A program made the position numbers and the translations under genes. The notes below the pieces were generated by a model. The model saw nothing but the letters and a program-made list of their open reading frames with translations. It was not told where the DNA came from and did no database searches. This document shows positions 41,259-49,907 of a stretch of 64,000 nt of DNA, piece after piece. The DNA comes from Saccharomonospora piscinae (GTDB taxonomy: Bacteria; Actinomycetota; Actinomycetes; Mycobacteriales; Pseudonocardiaceae), in NCBI RefSeq assembly GCF_005862235.1, contig NZ_VCEK01000002.1, forward strand, positions 768,534 to 832,533, given 5' to 3'. The stretch's first letter is position 1. Every line of letters begins with the position of its first letter.

Positions 41259-42790
41259 TAGTTCGTGACGAGGTAGAGCGAGCCCACCTGGCGGGTCGCG
41301 CTCTCGTCCGGGTGCGGGTAGCGGAGCACGGGAACCGGCTTGCCGACGGGCACGCCGGTTCCCCGCTCCTGCTTGCTGAACGTCAGCGTCCCGCTCCCAC
41401 CCTGCACCTCGTGCAGCACGTTCAGGTTGAGCAGCTGCGCCCGGACATCGCGTGCCGTTGGGGCCGACGCCGCGCCCTCGGGAGCCGCCAGCCGGATGGC
41501 ACTCGCCGCCGTGAGCAGGGCGTCGTGCATCATGATCGCCCCGCCGTCGTCGAGATGGTCGCCGTGGAAGTGCTTCTCGAAGGCCGTACGGAAGTCGCCG
41601 TAGTACTCGGGTGTGTCGGGGTCGTCCTGGTTCGCCCGCCATCCTTCGGCGTCCACCGTGGCGGCCGAGATGATGGTCAGGTTGGCGTCCGCCAGCTCGT
41701 CCTCCGAGCCGCGGAGCACGTCGCCGAGTTCCAGTCCGGCCGTGAGGATGGTGAGCGGCAGGCGGTAGCAGGTGCGCTGCTCCAGCGAGTCGAGGAACGC
41801 CGCGAGATCGACCTCCCGGCCCGCGTACAGCACCGCACGCAGTCCCTCGGCCGCCGCCGCGCAGATACTGGCGCGGACACCGGCGAACAGGTTCGGTTCG
41901 GCCGTGCGTGCCAGCGACGAGCCCGCGAACTGCTGGGTGGGAAAGTGCAGCATGTCGGCCATCTGACGCTGGAACTGCCGCTCCAGCGTCTGGGTGTAGA
42001 GGTCGAGCCCGGCGTCGGAGTTGGAGTCGCGCACGAGGATGGCCGAGTCGATGTCGGTCTCGGCGGTGAGGTACTGCCGGAGTGCCTCGACGTAGTGGCG
42101 GTTGCTCGGTGAGGTCTTCACGAGACCGGGGATGCGTTCGTAGTCGAATCCGTCGGCGGTGAGATAGGCGCCGACCATCGGGATCCCGTGCCGCGAGAGC
42201 ATCGCGGCCTGCTGCTGCGTGTGCTTCGCGCTGATGCCCAGCCCGATGACGCCGACCACCGGGTTGTCCCGCGTGCTCAGGTCGATGATCTCTTCGGTGA
42301 CCTCCCGCCACTGTTGCTCGGAGGTGCCCTGGTTGGCGAGCAGCAGCTGGATCTGCGGACTGGCGTCGCCCGCGACCGCCGTGGTGTTCACCCTGCGCAG
42401 CGCCGTGTACGCGCCTTCGAGCCGGTTGCGGACCTGCTCGGCAGGCAGACCGCCGCGCGCGGTGGCGGTCAGCGGGTCCACCAGCACGAGAGTGACGTAG
42501 TCGGAGGTGGCCTCCCGCACCCTGGCGTTCTCGGCCGCGATCTTCTCCTGCACGTGGGCCAGTTCCGGGTGGAACTCGTACGAGCCGTCGGTGACACCGA
42601 TGCAGTCGTCGTCCACGACCGACACCCCGGACCACGGGGTGCCGCACGAGCGCATGATCGTCGTGCCGCCCCACACCGCACCGGCCAGCACCAGCACGAC
42701 CACCGCCACCAGCGCGGTGCGCCTGCGCCGCCGCCGCTTGCGTGCCGTGCCGGTCAGCGGCGGCACGATCTCGTCGAACGACTCACTCAT
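41258..42790 (-). CDS. Membrane-anchored periplasmic-binding-type receptor
   Basis: 510 residues. A cytoplasmic head with a run of Arg/Lys (about 17-24), a TM at 25-47, then a large extracytoplasmic region in the type I periplasmic-binding (branched-chain amino-acid receptor) style: VGVIGLGISAKHTQQQAAML, GIPMVGAYLTADGF, KTSPSNRHYVEALRQYL, ILVRDSNSDAGLDLYTQTLERQF, MMHDALLTAASAI. No ABC permease or ATPase is near; the upstream partner is a STAND-like ATPase 27 bp away. Likely senses a small molecule outside and signals inward, function otherwise unknown. Confidence 0.75.
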   Translation of the reverse strand: MSESFDEIVPPLTGTARKRRRRRRTALVAVVVLVLAGAVWGGTTIMRSCGTPWSGVSVVDDDCIGVTDGSYEFHPELAHVQEKIAAENARVREATSDYVTLVLVDPLTATARGGLPAEQVRNRLEGAYTALRRVNTTAVAGDASPQIQLLLANQGTSEQQWREVTEEIIDLSTRDNPVVGVIGLGISAKHTQQQAAMLSRHGIPMVGAYLTADGFDYERIPGLVKTSPSNRHYVEALRQYLTAETDIDSAILVRDSNSDAGLDLYTQTLERQFQRQMADMLHFPTQQFAGSSLARTAEPNLFAGVRASICAAAAEGLRAVLYAGREVDLAAFLDSLEQRTCYRLPLTILTAGLELGDVLRGSEDELADANLTIISAATVDAEGWRANQDDPDTPEYYGDFRTAFEKHFHGDHLDDGGAIMMHDALLTAASAIRLAAPEGAASAPTARDVRAQLLNLNVLHEVQGGSGTLTFSKQERGTGVPVGKPVPVLRYPHPDESATRQVGSLYLVTN

Positions 42791-42817
42791 CCTGGCCTCC
42801 CCTCGCCGTTGAGCCCG

Positions 42818-44791
42818 TCAGTCCCACCACTCGGCCTCCCTGCGGTGCCGCCGCGTCGCCTCGAGGAACACGGTGTGCGGGCCGCCGGGACACAGCCGCG
42901 ACACGGCGGAGAAGTCGTCGGCGATCTGGAGGTGCAGATCGCGTCGGCGGCTGTCGGTGAACGGGTCGGCCGCGATCCGCAGCGCCGCCACCAGCCTGGC
43001 CACGCACACCAGCGGTTCGTCCGGTTCCGCCTCGTCGAGTCCGGCGCGGACCTCGTCGATCGGGGCCTCGGTGTGCCGGTGCTGGGACGGGGCGAGAGTG
43101 ACGGCTTCGAGCAGCTCGAACCACACCTCGCTGTGGAGTTCGAGCAGCCGGTCGTAGAGCTGGCGCGTCACGTAGCCGAGTTCGTCGTCGGCGAGTGCGT
43201 AGTAGAGGTCGCCGGTCTCGTCGCCCTCGGCCCGGCACAGCACTCGCAGCCTGGCGTGGACACCCGACCAGCTCGGCAGGTCGGACTCTCCGCCGCGCGC
43301 GGCGAGGCGACGGCGGAGCAGCCGGTGCAGCAGGGTACGGCCCGCGGACTCCTCGGCGGGCCACAGGATCGGGTCGAGCACCTCCTCGTAGCCGGTGAGC
43401 CCGCTGACGAGCAGGTCCTGCTGGCCGGCCAGCGCGAGGGCGTGTTGCCGCTGCCGCGCCGCCGAGCAGGTCACCAGGTCCCGCAGCGCCACGTCGGAGA
43501 CCTCGCCGAGCAGCCGTTCCAGCAGCCGTTGCTCGACCGTCGGCACCGATTCCGCGAAGTGGCCGGGTTCGTCCCTCTCGAGCATCGACTCCGGGGCGAA
43601 CCACCGGCTCGGCGCCGCCGTGGCCGCCGCGTCGACCAGCAGCCGGGTCGCGGCGGAGTGCCCGCCGGTGAGCTGGTGAACCACCCGGCTCAGGCACTGG
43701 TTGTCTCCCCAGTCCATCGCCATGTCGGTGACGGTGCGGGCCACCTCGTCCTCGGTGAGGTCGGGCAGCCGGTAGCGCAGCCACCAGCGCTGCGGTGACT
43801 CGGCGATCGAGCCGCCCGCGCCGAACCGGGGCAGCTCTTCGCGGGCCACGGTCTCCACGCCGTCGGCGACGTCCGACAGCAGCGCTCCCCTGCTGGTGGC
43901 CACCACGGTGAGCGGGTCGGCGTCCTCCTCATCGCCCGCGACCCGTTGCCGCCGCGCGCGCACGAGCTGGTGCAGGAAGCGGCGGCCGAGTTCGGTGTCG
44001 ACGTTGTCGAGCAGCACGACGCAGTTCACCGACCGTTCGTCGGCCTGCCTGCCCTTGCCGAACTCGGCGCGCAGGTCCGCGAGGAAGGCGGACCAGAGCA
44101 GGTCGTCGATCCGCTGCCGGGTGTCGTCGTCGCCGTAGTCGCTGGCCCAGCGGTTAAGATCGACCAGCACGTCGATGGGATCGTGGAGCAGTCCCAGGTC
44201 GCGGTGGCCGTACCAGTCCTGGAACGCGCCCAGCACGAGCCGCCTGCTCACGGACCGGTCCGCCAGCCATTCGATCACGGAGTCCAGCAACCGGGTCGGT
44301 GGCACGGGCACTCCCGAGGGGCCGACGGTCGCCAGCACCTCGCCCGCCGTTTCGGCGAGCACGCCGCGCACGGTGTCGAAGCCGCGGTGCCGCTTGAGCG
44401 CGTCGACGACCTGGTGCCGGGCCTTCTCGTGGTCACGCAGGTCCAGTTCGAGCGACATCGCGAGCTGTCCCACGATGAACCGGGGAAAGCCGAGGGAGTC
44501 GTACCGGGGCCGTTTGCGGCTCAGGTCGAACGCGATGGCGGAGAGCAGTTGCGGCACGGTGGCGTGCCGGTTGGTGTCGAGGTCCAGCCTGGCGTGCGGG
44601 ATGGACTGGTCGAGCAGGTCCGCGAGCGCGGTCACGAGCGCGCTCTTGCCCGACCCGCGAAATCCCTCCACCACCAGCACCGGCACGTGTCTGCTCCGCA
44701 GTGCGCCGTTGCGCTCCTCTCGCGTCATCAGGACCTTGACCAGATCTATGACGCCCTTCAGCCCGTAGACCCGGTGATCGATCGTCGCCAC
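42818..44791 (-). CDS. STAND-like P-loop ATPase
   Basis: 657 residues from GTG (GGGAGG 12 nt upstream). Walker A GFRGSGKS (43-50) and Walker B VVLLDNVD (258-265), then PLTVVATSRG as a sensor-like strand, a winged-helix region (LPDLTEDEVARTVTDM) and a long helical C-terminal part to EAEWWD. No TM or recognised effector domain. The N-terminal VYGLKGVIDLVKVLM helix is typical of such ATPases. First gene of an operon with the receptor. A sensor ATPase role is inferred from the fold and the partner only. Confidence 0.75.
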   Translation of the reverse strand: MATIDHRVYGLKGVIDLVKVLMTREERNGALRSRHVPVLVVEGFRGSGKSALVTALADLLDQSIPHARLDLDTNRHATVPQLLSAIAFDLSRKRPRYDSLGFPRFIVGQLAMSLELDLRDHEKARHQVVDALKRHRGFDTVRGVLAETAGEVLATVGPSGVPVPPTRLLDSVIEWLADRSVSRRLVLGAFQDWYGHRDLGLLHDPIDVLVDLNRWASDYGDDDTRQRIDDLLWSAFLADLRAEFGKGRQADERSVNCVVLLDNVDTELGRRFLHQLVRARRQRVAGDEEDADPLTVVATSRGALLSDVADGVETVAREELPRFGAGGSIAESPQRWWLRYRLPDLTEDEVARTVTDMAMDWGDNQCLSRVVHQLTGGHSAATRLLVDAAATAAPSRWFAPESMLERDEPGHFAESVPTVEQRLLERLLGEVSDVALRDLVTCSAARQRQHALALAGQQDLLVSGLTGYEEVLDPILWPAEESAGRTLLHRLLRRRLAARGGESDLPSWSGVHARLRVLCRAEGDETGDLYYALADDELGYVTRQLYDRLLELHSEVWFELLEAVTLAPSQHRHTEAPIDEVRAGLDEAEPDEPLVCVARLVAALRIAADPFTDSRRRDLHLQIADDFSAVSRLCPGGPHTVFLEATRRHRREAEWWD

Positions 44792-44969
44792 GGTGGTACA
44801 CACCTCCCGGCAAAACAGGCTCAGCACTCTACTCTGCTGTTTCACCCTGCCGGGGCGTTTTGCCGACGATGACCGGTAACCACCCGGTCAAGATCGGTCG
44901 CTGTTCGCGGGAGTGGCACGGCTGTCTCGCGCTCCGGCACACACGGCGCTTTCACTCCGGAGGGTGAAG

Positions 44970-45009
44970 TTATCCACAGCCCCGAGAGTTATCCACCGAG
45001 TTATCCACA
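44970..45009. promoter_or_regulatory. Three DnaA-box-like sites
   Basis: TTATCCACA at 44970-44978, TTATCCACC at 44989-44997 and TTATCCACA at 45001-45009, all on the same strand. They match the strict E. coli DnaA box (actinobacteria more often use TTGTCCACA). They lie in the 244-bp divergent gap between the STAND-like ATPase and VOC genes, 27 bp before the VOC start. Confidence 0.65.
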
Positions 45010-45035
45010 GGGCATTCGCCGACTTTGGAGGTTCG

Positions 45036-45431
45036 ATGAGTACGTCGATCAGGTTGGACTGCGTGGTGCTGGACTGTCCCGACCCCGAGCGGCTGGCGCG
45101 GTTCTACGGCGCACTGCTGGGCTGGGTCGCGGACGAGCCCGAGGACGACGGCAACTGGGTGACACTGCGCGACCCCGCCCGGAGTGGCGCCACGGGGGCT
45201 CCGATCGCGCTGGCGTTCCAGCGTGACCCGGACTTCCTGGCGCCGACCTGGCCGTCGCCCGAGCGGGCGCAGATGTCGCACCTGGACTTCCTCGTGACCG
45301 ACCGGGATTCACAGGGGCGGCGGGCGCTCGAACTCGGTGCGACCCTGCTGCGGGACTCGCCAGGGGCGAGCTTCACCGTGTACGCCGACCCGGCCGGCCA
45401 CCCGTTCTGCCTGTGTGACCATCCCGCGTGA
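45036..45431 (+). CDS. VOC (glyoxalase-like) protein
   Basis: 131 residues from ATG with TGGAGG. CVVLDCPDPERLARFYGALLGW is the VOC start; two strands later SHLDFLVTDRD and TVYADPAGHPFCLC. Possible metal ligands His and Glu are partly kept. Substrate unknown. Its promoter region contains the DnaA-box-like cluster. Confidence 0.82.
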   Translation: MSTSIRLDCVVLDCPDPERLARFYGALLGWVADEPEDDGNWVTLRDPARSGATGAPIALAFQRDPDFLAPTWPSPERAQMSHLDFLVTDRDSQGRRALELGATLLRDSPGASFTVYADPAGHPFCLCDHPA

Positions 45432-45446
45432 GGCAGAGTACCCCGA

Positions 45447-45468
45447 GTGTATACGTCGGGTGTATAGT
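45447..45468 (+). promoter_or_regulatory. Direct GTGTATA repeats and -10 of permease gene
   Basis: GTGTATA occurs at 45447-45453 and 45460-45466, 13 bp apart, resembling GntR/PadR-type operators. TATAGT at 45463-45468 can be a -10, placing the start point at about 45475-45477, right on an ATG. Confidence 0.45.
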
Positions 45469-45476
45469 CCGGGCGC

Positions 45477-45599
45477 ATGTCGATCGGACGAGCATTGCCG
45501 GGCCGCCCGCCTGACACGGCGGCCCGCCAGGAACCCGGCCTCCTGCGCGCCCACGACGGGCACACCTACGACAGCGGGGTGCCCGCATGCACGCGCTGA
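45477..45599 (+). CDS. Possible leaderless 40-aa ORF before the permease
   Basis: ATG sits at the predicted transcription start, then 40 codons (MSIGRALPGRPPDTAARQEP to VPACTR) with the stop overlapping the permease gene by 13 bp. No ribosome site is needed if the mRNA is leaderless. No similarity that I recognise; it could be a leader peptide or a degraded remnant of a regulator or ATPase gene. Confidence 0.35.
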   Translation: MSIGRALPGRPPDTAARQEPGLLRAHDGHTYDSGVPACTR

Positions 45600-47521
45600 G
45601 GGAGCTCGTACTCGGGGCGCGACTCGCGTTCCGGGCGGGTCGCAGCCGGGGAACGGGGCTGGTGCGCACGGCGTTGACGGCGCTCGGCATCGGACTGGCC
45701 GTGGCCGGGCTGCTTCTGGTGTTCGCGTCGGGCAACGGGCTGCAGGAACGCCTCGACCGCGTCGCAGGGCGGACGGCGGTGACCGCCTCGGCGGGGGAGC
45801 CGTCGCTGGCGTACCTGGAGGTGCCGTCGAGCTACCGGGGCAGCGAGCTCACGGCGGTCTACCTGCACCCGGAGCACGGGGACGCGCCCGTTCCCCCGGG
45901 GCTGGACACACTGCCCGCGCCGGGCGAGGTCGTGGTCTCGCCCGCGCTGTCCGCCTTGCTGGACTCGGACGGGGGCGCACTGCTGCGGCCGCGGTTCGCC
46001 GAGACGCACATCGCGGGCACGATCGGCGACGAGGGGGTGGCCGAGCCCGGCGAACTCCGCTACTACGTGGGCGCGGGTCCCGACCTGCGCGAGGCGGGCA
46101 GTGTGGAATCGGTCGGCGGGTTCGGCGTGCCGTCCGGGGCGCTGAGCCTGGGGCCGTTCTTGACCTTCGTGCTGGCGATCGCGGGTGCGGTGCTGGTGAG
46201 CCCGCTGCTGGTGTTCCTGGCCTCCAGCGGCAGGCTCGCCGTGGCGGATGCCGAGCGGCGGTTGTCCGCGCTGCGGCTCGTGGGCGCCGATGTGGGCCAG
46301 ATCCGGCGGATCGCGGCGGCGGAGTCGCTCGTCGGGGCCCTGATCGGGCTGGTGCTGGCGGGAGGACTGTTCCTGGCGGGTCGCCCGCTGGTGGCCGCGG
46401 CCGACCTCGGCGGGCTGAGCCTGTTTCCCGAGGCGATGGTGCCGCCCTGGCCCGTGACTGTGCTCGTGTCGGCCCTGGCTCCCGTTGTCACGGTCGGTAG
46501 CGCGCTCGCCGGGCTGCGCCACGTCATCGTCGAGCCGCTCGGCGTGGTGCGGGAGTCCGCGACGACCCAGCACCGGCGCGGCGGCTGGCGGGTGGCGCTC
46601 GTGGTGGTGGGCGTGGCCCTGTTCTTCCCCGATGTGTGGTTCGGCGTCGACGAGCGGAGTGGAGCGAGCGCGGTGTTCGCGGGTGCCGGGTCGATGGTGC
46701 TGCTCGTGGGAGTCCCGGTGCTGGTGCCGTGGCTCGTGGAACGCGGTGTGCGGCGACTGCGCGGCGGGCGGCCGTCCTGGCAGCTCGGCATCCGCAGGCT
46801 CCAGCTCGACATCGGCACGCCCGCGCGGGTGGCGGCGGGCGTCACCGTGGTGCTCGCGGGCGCGGTGGCGTTGCAGGCACTCTTCGGCGGCCTCGCCGAC
46901 CGCGACGAGCGGGGATCGGATCTCGCGTACGTGACGTCGACGGAGTCCGAGCAGCAGGTGCGGGAGCTGGTCGCCGGGGCGCCCGGGGTGACGCCGACGG
47001 GGCCGTGGGAGTTCAGGCTCGACCCGGCCGTGCCCGAGGCGGCGGAGCACCTGCGCAACGGCCTCGCACCGCTCGGCTGGCGGGTGAGCGTCTACCGCGA
47101 TGCCGATCGGGACGGGGCGGCGAACACGGCGGGCACGCTCGCCGCGCTCCTCGGCACCGCCTCGACCTTCACGCTGCTGCTCGCGGGAGCCAACCTGCTG
47201 GTCCTGACCAGTGCTCAGGTGATGCAGCGGCGGGCCGCCTTCGCGGCACTGCGGGCCACCGGAGTACCGGAGGGAGTGCTCGCCCGCTCGCTGCTCTGGC
47301 AGAACGGGGTGCCGGTGTGTCTCGGCGTGGTCGTCGCCTCGGCGGTGGGGCTCGGCACGGCCGCACTGGTCGGCAGGCTGCTGGGAGTGTCCGTCCAGCC
47401 CTCCTGGCTCGTGGTGGGGGGATACTCGGCCGCATCCGTGCTGCTGGTGCTGGCCGTCACGGGTGCGTCACTGGTGACGTTGCGCGCCGCCGTCCGCGAC
47501 GGCTTGCCGCGAGGCGGTTGA
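45587..47521 (+). CDS. FtsX-type ABC permease, no ATPase neighbour
   Basis: 644 residues, two FtsX/MacB-like permease halves: N-terminal TM (RTALTALGIGLAVAGLLLVF), extracytoplasmic loop, then three TM segments with DAERRLSALRLVGADVGQIR, and a second half ending with QVMQRRAAFAALRATGVPEG and three more TM. In normal units an ATPase gene and often a GntR or PadR gene stand beside it; none is present here, so it must use an ATPase encoded elsewhere or has lost its partner. Confidence 0.85.
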   Translation: MHALRELVLGARLAFRAGRSRGTGLVRTALTALGIGLAVAGLLLVFASGNGLQERLDRVAGRTAVTASAGEPSLAYLEVPSSYRGSELTAVYLHPEHGDAPVPPGLDTLPAPGEVVVSPALSALLDSDGGALLRPRFAETHIAGTIGDEGVAEPGELRYYVGAGPDLREAGSVESVGGFGVPSGALSLGPFLTFVLAIAGAVLVSPLLVFLASSGRLAVADAERRLSALRLVGADVGQIRRIAAAESLVGALIGLVLAGGLFLAGRPLVAAADLGGLSLFPEAMVPPWPVTVLVSALAPVVTVGSALAGLRHVIVEPLGVVRESATTQHRRGGWRVALVVVGVALFFPDVWFGVDERSGASAVFAGAGSMVLLVGVPVLVPWLVERGVRRLRGGRPSWQLGIRRLQLDIGTPARVAAGVTVVLAGAVALQALFGGLADRDERGSDLAYVTSTESEQQVRELVAGAPGVTPTGPWEFRLDPAVPEAAEHLRNGLAPLGWRVSVYRDADRDGAANTAGTLAALLGTASTFTLLLAGANLLVLTSAQVMQRRAAFAALRATGVPEGVLARSLLWQNGVPVCLGVVVASAVGLGTAALVGRLLGVSVQPSWLVVGGYSAASVLLVLAVTGASLVTLRAAVRDGLPRGG

Positions 47522-47564
47522 GTCGAGCGGGGTGTCACACGGAGGAAGCGAATCTGCGTAGGCT

Positions 47565-47981
47565 GTGATCGTGATCTGTCCCAAGTGCCAGAACGTGATG
47601 ACGACCGTGGACAAGAACGGCGTCCACCTCGAACAGTGTGGTGGGTGCCGGGGCATCTTCCTGGATCGCGGCGAGCTCGAACAGATCGTGAACGCGGAGA
47701 ACTCCTTCTACGCGTCCGCGCCCCCGCCGCCCTACAGCCCCGGCTCGCACCCGCCGCCCCCGCCCGCGGCACCCGGTCCGCCGCCCACCCAGCACTACGG
47801 CCGCGGTTACGACGACTCCCCGAAGCCGTACCGGGGCGGTCACGGTGGTTACGGCGCCCAGCACAGCGGTCGCTACGACGACTCGCCGAGGCCATACCAC
47901 GGTGGGTACCGCGATTCGCCGGGGCCGTACGGGCACGGTCGCAAGCGCAAGCGCAGTTTCCTCGAGGGCCTGTTCGACTGA
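47565..47981 (+). CDS. Zn-ribbon (zf-TFIIB) protein with Gly/Pro/Tyr-rich tail
   Basis: 138 residues from GTG (a second GTG two codons on). CPKCQNVMTTV and CGGCRGIFLDRGELEQIV form the zf-TFIIB zinc site (CxxC...CxxC). The tail has PPPPYSPGSH blocks and DDSP-KPY/RPY repeats, ending in basic RKRKR and FLEGLFD. Family function unknown. Followed 8 bp later by a kinase gene with its own Zn ribbon. Confidence 0.82.
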   Translation: MIVICPKCQNVMTTVDKNGVHLEQCGGCRGIFLDRGELEQIVNAENSFYASAPPPPYSPGSHPPPPPAAPGPPPTQHYGRGYDDSPKPYRGGHGGYGAQHSGRYDDSPRPYHGGYRDSPGPYGHGRKRKRSFLEGLFD

Positions 47982-47989
47982 CGCGCACG

Positions 47990-48628
47990 GTGCTGGATCT
48001 CAAGATCTGCCCCGGTTGCGGTGATCGGGCGCGCCGTCCGGTCGTCGAGGCGGGACTGCTGGTGTGCGCGGTGTGTGAGCACCGCGCGCCCTTCCGCCGG
48101 TTGCCGCTGCTGGCCCTGACGGGGCCCAGCGGCGCCGGCAAGTCCACGGTGGGCCCCGAACTCGCCCGCAGGCTCGCGGGCGAGGCTGTGGTGCTCGAAC
48201 AGGACGTGCTGTGGACGGCGGGGCTGCGCGACGACGTCGACGGCCACCCCGCGTTCCGTTCCACGTGGCTGCGGATGGCCGCGATGATCCACCAGAGCGG
48301 GCGTCCCGTCGTGCTCTGCGGGACGGTCGTGCCGCCCGAGTTCGAAGACCTGCCGGAGCGCGTGTTCTTCTCGGCCGTCCACTACCTCGCGCTGGTGGCG
48401 GAGCCGGACGCGCTGGCGGCGCGGCTGCGGGTGCGGCCCGCGTGGCGGGGCTGGGACGAGGCGCGGATCGCGGAGATGCTGGAGTTCAACGCCTGGTTGC
48501 GCCGGGAGGCCGGGACGCTGTCGCCGCCCGTCGAGCTGTTCGACACGACCACGGCGTCCCGGGAGCACGCGGCCGACCACGCCGAGCGCTGGGTGCGCCG
48601 GGTGCTCACCCGAACGGGTGCGAACTGA
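47990..48628 (+). CDS. Zn-ribbon plus P-loop small-molecule kinase
   Basis: 212 residues from GTG. N-terminal zinc ribbon CPGCG...CAVCEHR (residues 7-29) then a kinase-like P-loop TGPSGAGKST (about 41-50), an AdK/gluconate-kinase-like lid area and AVHYLALVAEPDALAARLRVRPAWRGW with a basic lid. Substrate unknown. The fused ribbon in front of a nucleotide kinase is unusual. 8 bp after the preceding zinc-ribbon gene. Confidence 0.75.
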   Translation: MLDLKICPGCGDRARRPVVEAGLLVCAVCEHRAPFRRLPLLALTGPSGAGKSTVGPELARRLAGEAVVLEQDVLWTAGLRDDVDGHPAFRSTWLRMAAMIHQSGRPVVLCGTVVPPEFEDLPERVFFSAVHYLALVAEPDALAARLRVRPAWRGWDEARIAEMLEFNAWLRREAGTLSPPVELFDTTTASREHAADHAERWVRRVLTRTGAN

Positions 48629-48650
48629 GCGCTTGCAGGAGTTAGCGCTC
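48627..48650. promoter_or_regulatory. 7-bp palindrome upstream of XRE gene
   Basis: GAGCGCT and AGCGCTC are separated by 10 nt and include the stop of the kinase gene. About 20 nt before the AAGGAGGTG ribosome site of the XRE gene; operator candidate for that regulator. Confidence 0.45.
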
Positions 48651-48688
48651 GCGCGTACCGTCGACGGTGAAGGAGGTGTCGGGGCGTC

Positions 48689-49105
48689 ATGACGTCGACG
48701 TCGGAATCCCACGACAACACCGGGGGCCCGATCGACCGGGTCGCCGACCTCGGCAAGGACCTCGGAAAGGACATCGGCTCCTACATCCGCCAGCAGCGGA
48801 ACAACGCCGAGATCTCGCTGCGGCAGCTGTCGAAGCTCGCCGGAGTGTCCAATCCGTACCTCAGCCAGATCGAGCGCGGATTGCGCAGGCCGAGCGCCGA
48901 GATCCTGCAACAGATCGCCAAGGGGCTGCGAATCTCCGCCGAGGCGTTGTACGTGCAGGCGGGGATTCTCGACCACCCCGTCGGTGGTCCCGTCGTCGAT
49001 GCCGTCCGTGCCGACACCTCGCTGACCGAGCGGCAGAAACAGGTGCTGCTCGACGTGTACGAGTCGTTCCGCCGGGAGAACCGGAGTCCCGACCACGAGG
49101 AGTGA
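48689..49105 (+). CDS. XRE/HTH regulator (Rv0474-like)
   Basis: 138 residues, ATG with a perfect AAGGAGGTG site. IGSYIRQQRNNAEISLRQLS and LAGVSNPYLSQIERGLRRPS form a Cro/C1 helix-turn-helix; the tail is short. In Mycobacterium tuberculosis the homologue Rv0474 lies just before hbhA as here. Regulates its own operon or others; binding site unknown apart from the palindrome upstream. Confidence 0.85.
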   Translation: MTSTSESHDNTGGPIDRVADLGKDLGKDIGSYIRQQRNNAEISLRQLSKLAGVSNPYLSQIERGLRRPSAEILQQIAKGLRISAEALYVQAGILDHPVGGPVVDAVRADTSLTERQKQVLLDVYESFRRENRSPDHEE

Positions 49106-49111
49106 GGCACG

Positions 49112-49855
49112 ATGGCGACCACCACAGACGACGTCCGCAAGGTGATGAACACGGCGATGGAGCAGGTCAGGACGTCGTTGCTGGCCGCGCTCGGCGCGGG
49201 CAGCATGGCAGGCCAGGCCGTGTCCGACGCCGTGTCGAAGGCGCGGACACGGGTCAGCTCCAGCAGTGAGACGGCGAAGAAGAACATCGAGGACCTGCCG
49301 TCGGAGCTGGAGGGCCTGCGCGAGCGGCTCGACCCGGCCGAACTGCGCACACTGCTGGACGAGTACACCGACGCCGCGCTCAAGCTGTACCGCCGGCTCG
49401 CCGAGTCGGGGGAGCAGACCTGGGAGCACTCGGTGGAGCCCCAGGTCAAGCGAAGCATCGAGCAGTTCGAGGAGGCGCTGAACACCGCGCAGGAGCGGGT
49501 CGACGGCCTCGCCACCGACACCAGGGAGCGCGTGGACGAGGTAGTGGCACTGCTGACGCGGCGGGCGCACGAGGTCGAACAGAAGGTCGAGACGCCGAAG
49601 ACCGAGGCGAAGGCCAAGTCCGCCACCGAGGCGAAGTCCCAGACGCCGAAGGCCGAACCGGCCGAAGCAGCCGGAGCCAAGCCCGCACCCAAGACCGCGA
49701 AGCCCGCCGAGTCCAAGCCGAAGGCTGCCAAACCCGCGAAGAAGACCGAGTCGGCGCGCAAGAAGGCCATGAAGCCCGAGGCGGGAACGCAGGCTCGCAC
49801 CGCCCAGCGAAGCACGTCGAACGGAAGCTCGAACCCCTCCGCCGACGCGCGGTGA
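49112..49855 (+). CDS. hbhA: HBHA-like heparin-binding hemagglutinin family protein
   Basis: 247 residues, 6 bp after the XRE gene. Residues 1-160 are helical and coiled-coil like (MATTTDDVRKVMNTAMEQVR, DLPSELEGLRERLDPAEL), residues 165-247 are Lys/Ala/Pro-rich (KPAPKTAKPAESKPKAAKPA), as in mycobacterial HBHA that binds heparan sulfate through the Lys repeats. Outside pathogens it may organise lipid or membrane domains (inference). Confidence 0.85.
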   Translation: MATTTDDVRKVMNTAMEQVRTSLLAALGAGSMAGQAVSDAVSKARTRVSSSSETAKKNIEDLPSELEGLRERLDPAELRTLLDEYTDAALKLYRRLAESGEQTWEHSVEPQVKRSIEQFEEALNTAQERVDGLATDTRERVDEVVALLTRRAHEVEQKVETPKTEAKAKSATEAKSQTPKAEPAEAAGAKPAPKTAKPAESKPKAAKPAKKTESARKKAMKPEAGTQARTAQRSTSNGSSNPSADAR

Positions 49856-49907
49856 CGCGGCCGTCGATCACTCGGCCCGGTGGGCGTCCTGACGTAGGCT
49901 GGGCTGC

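Noticed and set aside
41258-42790. Receptor as ordinary ABC solute-binding protein
   Set aside because: N-terminal TM anchor with Arg-rich cytoplasmic head, no lipobox and no permease nearby speak against it.
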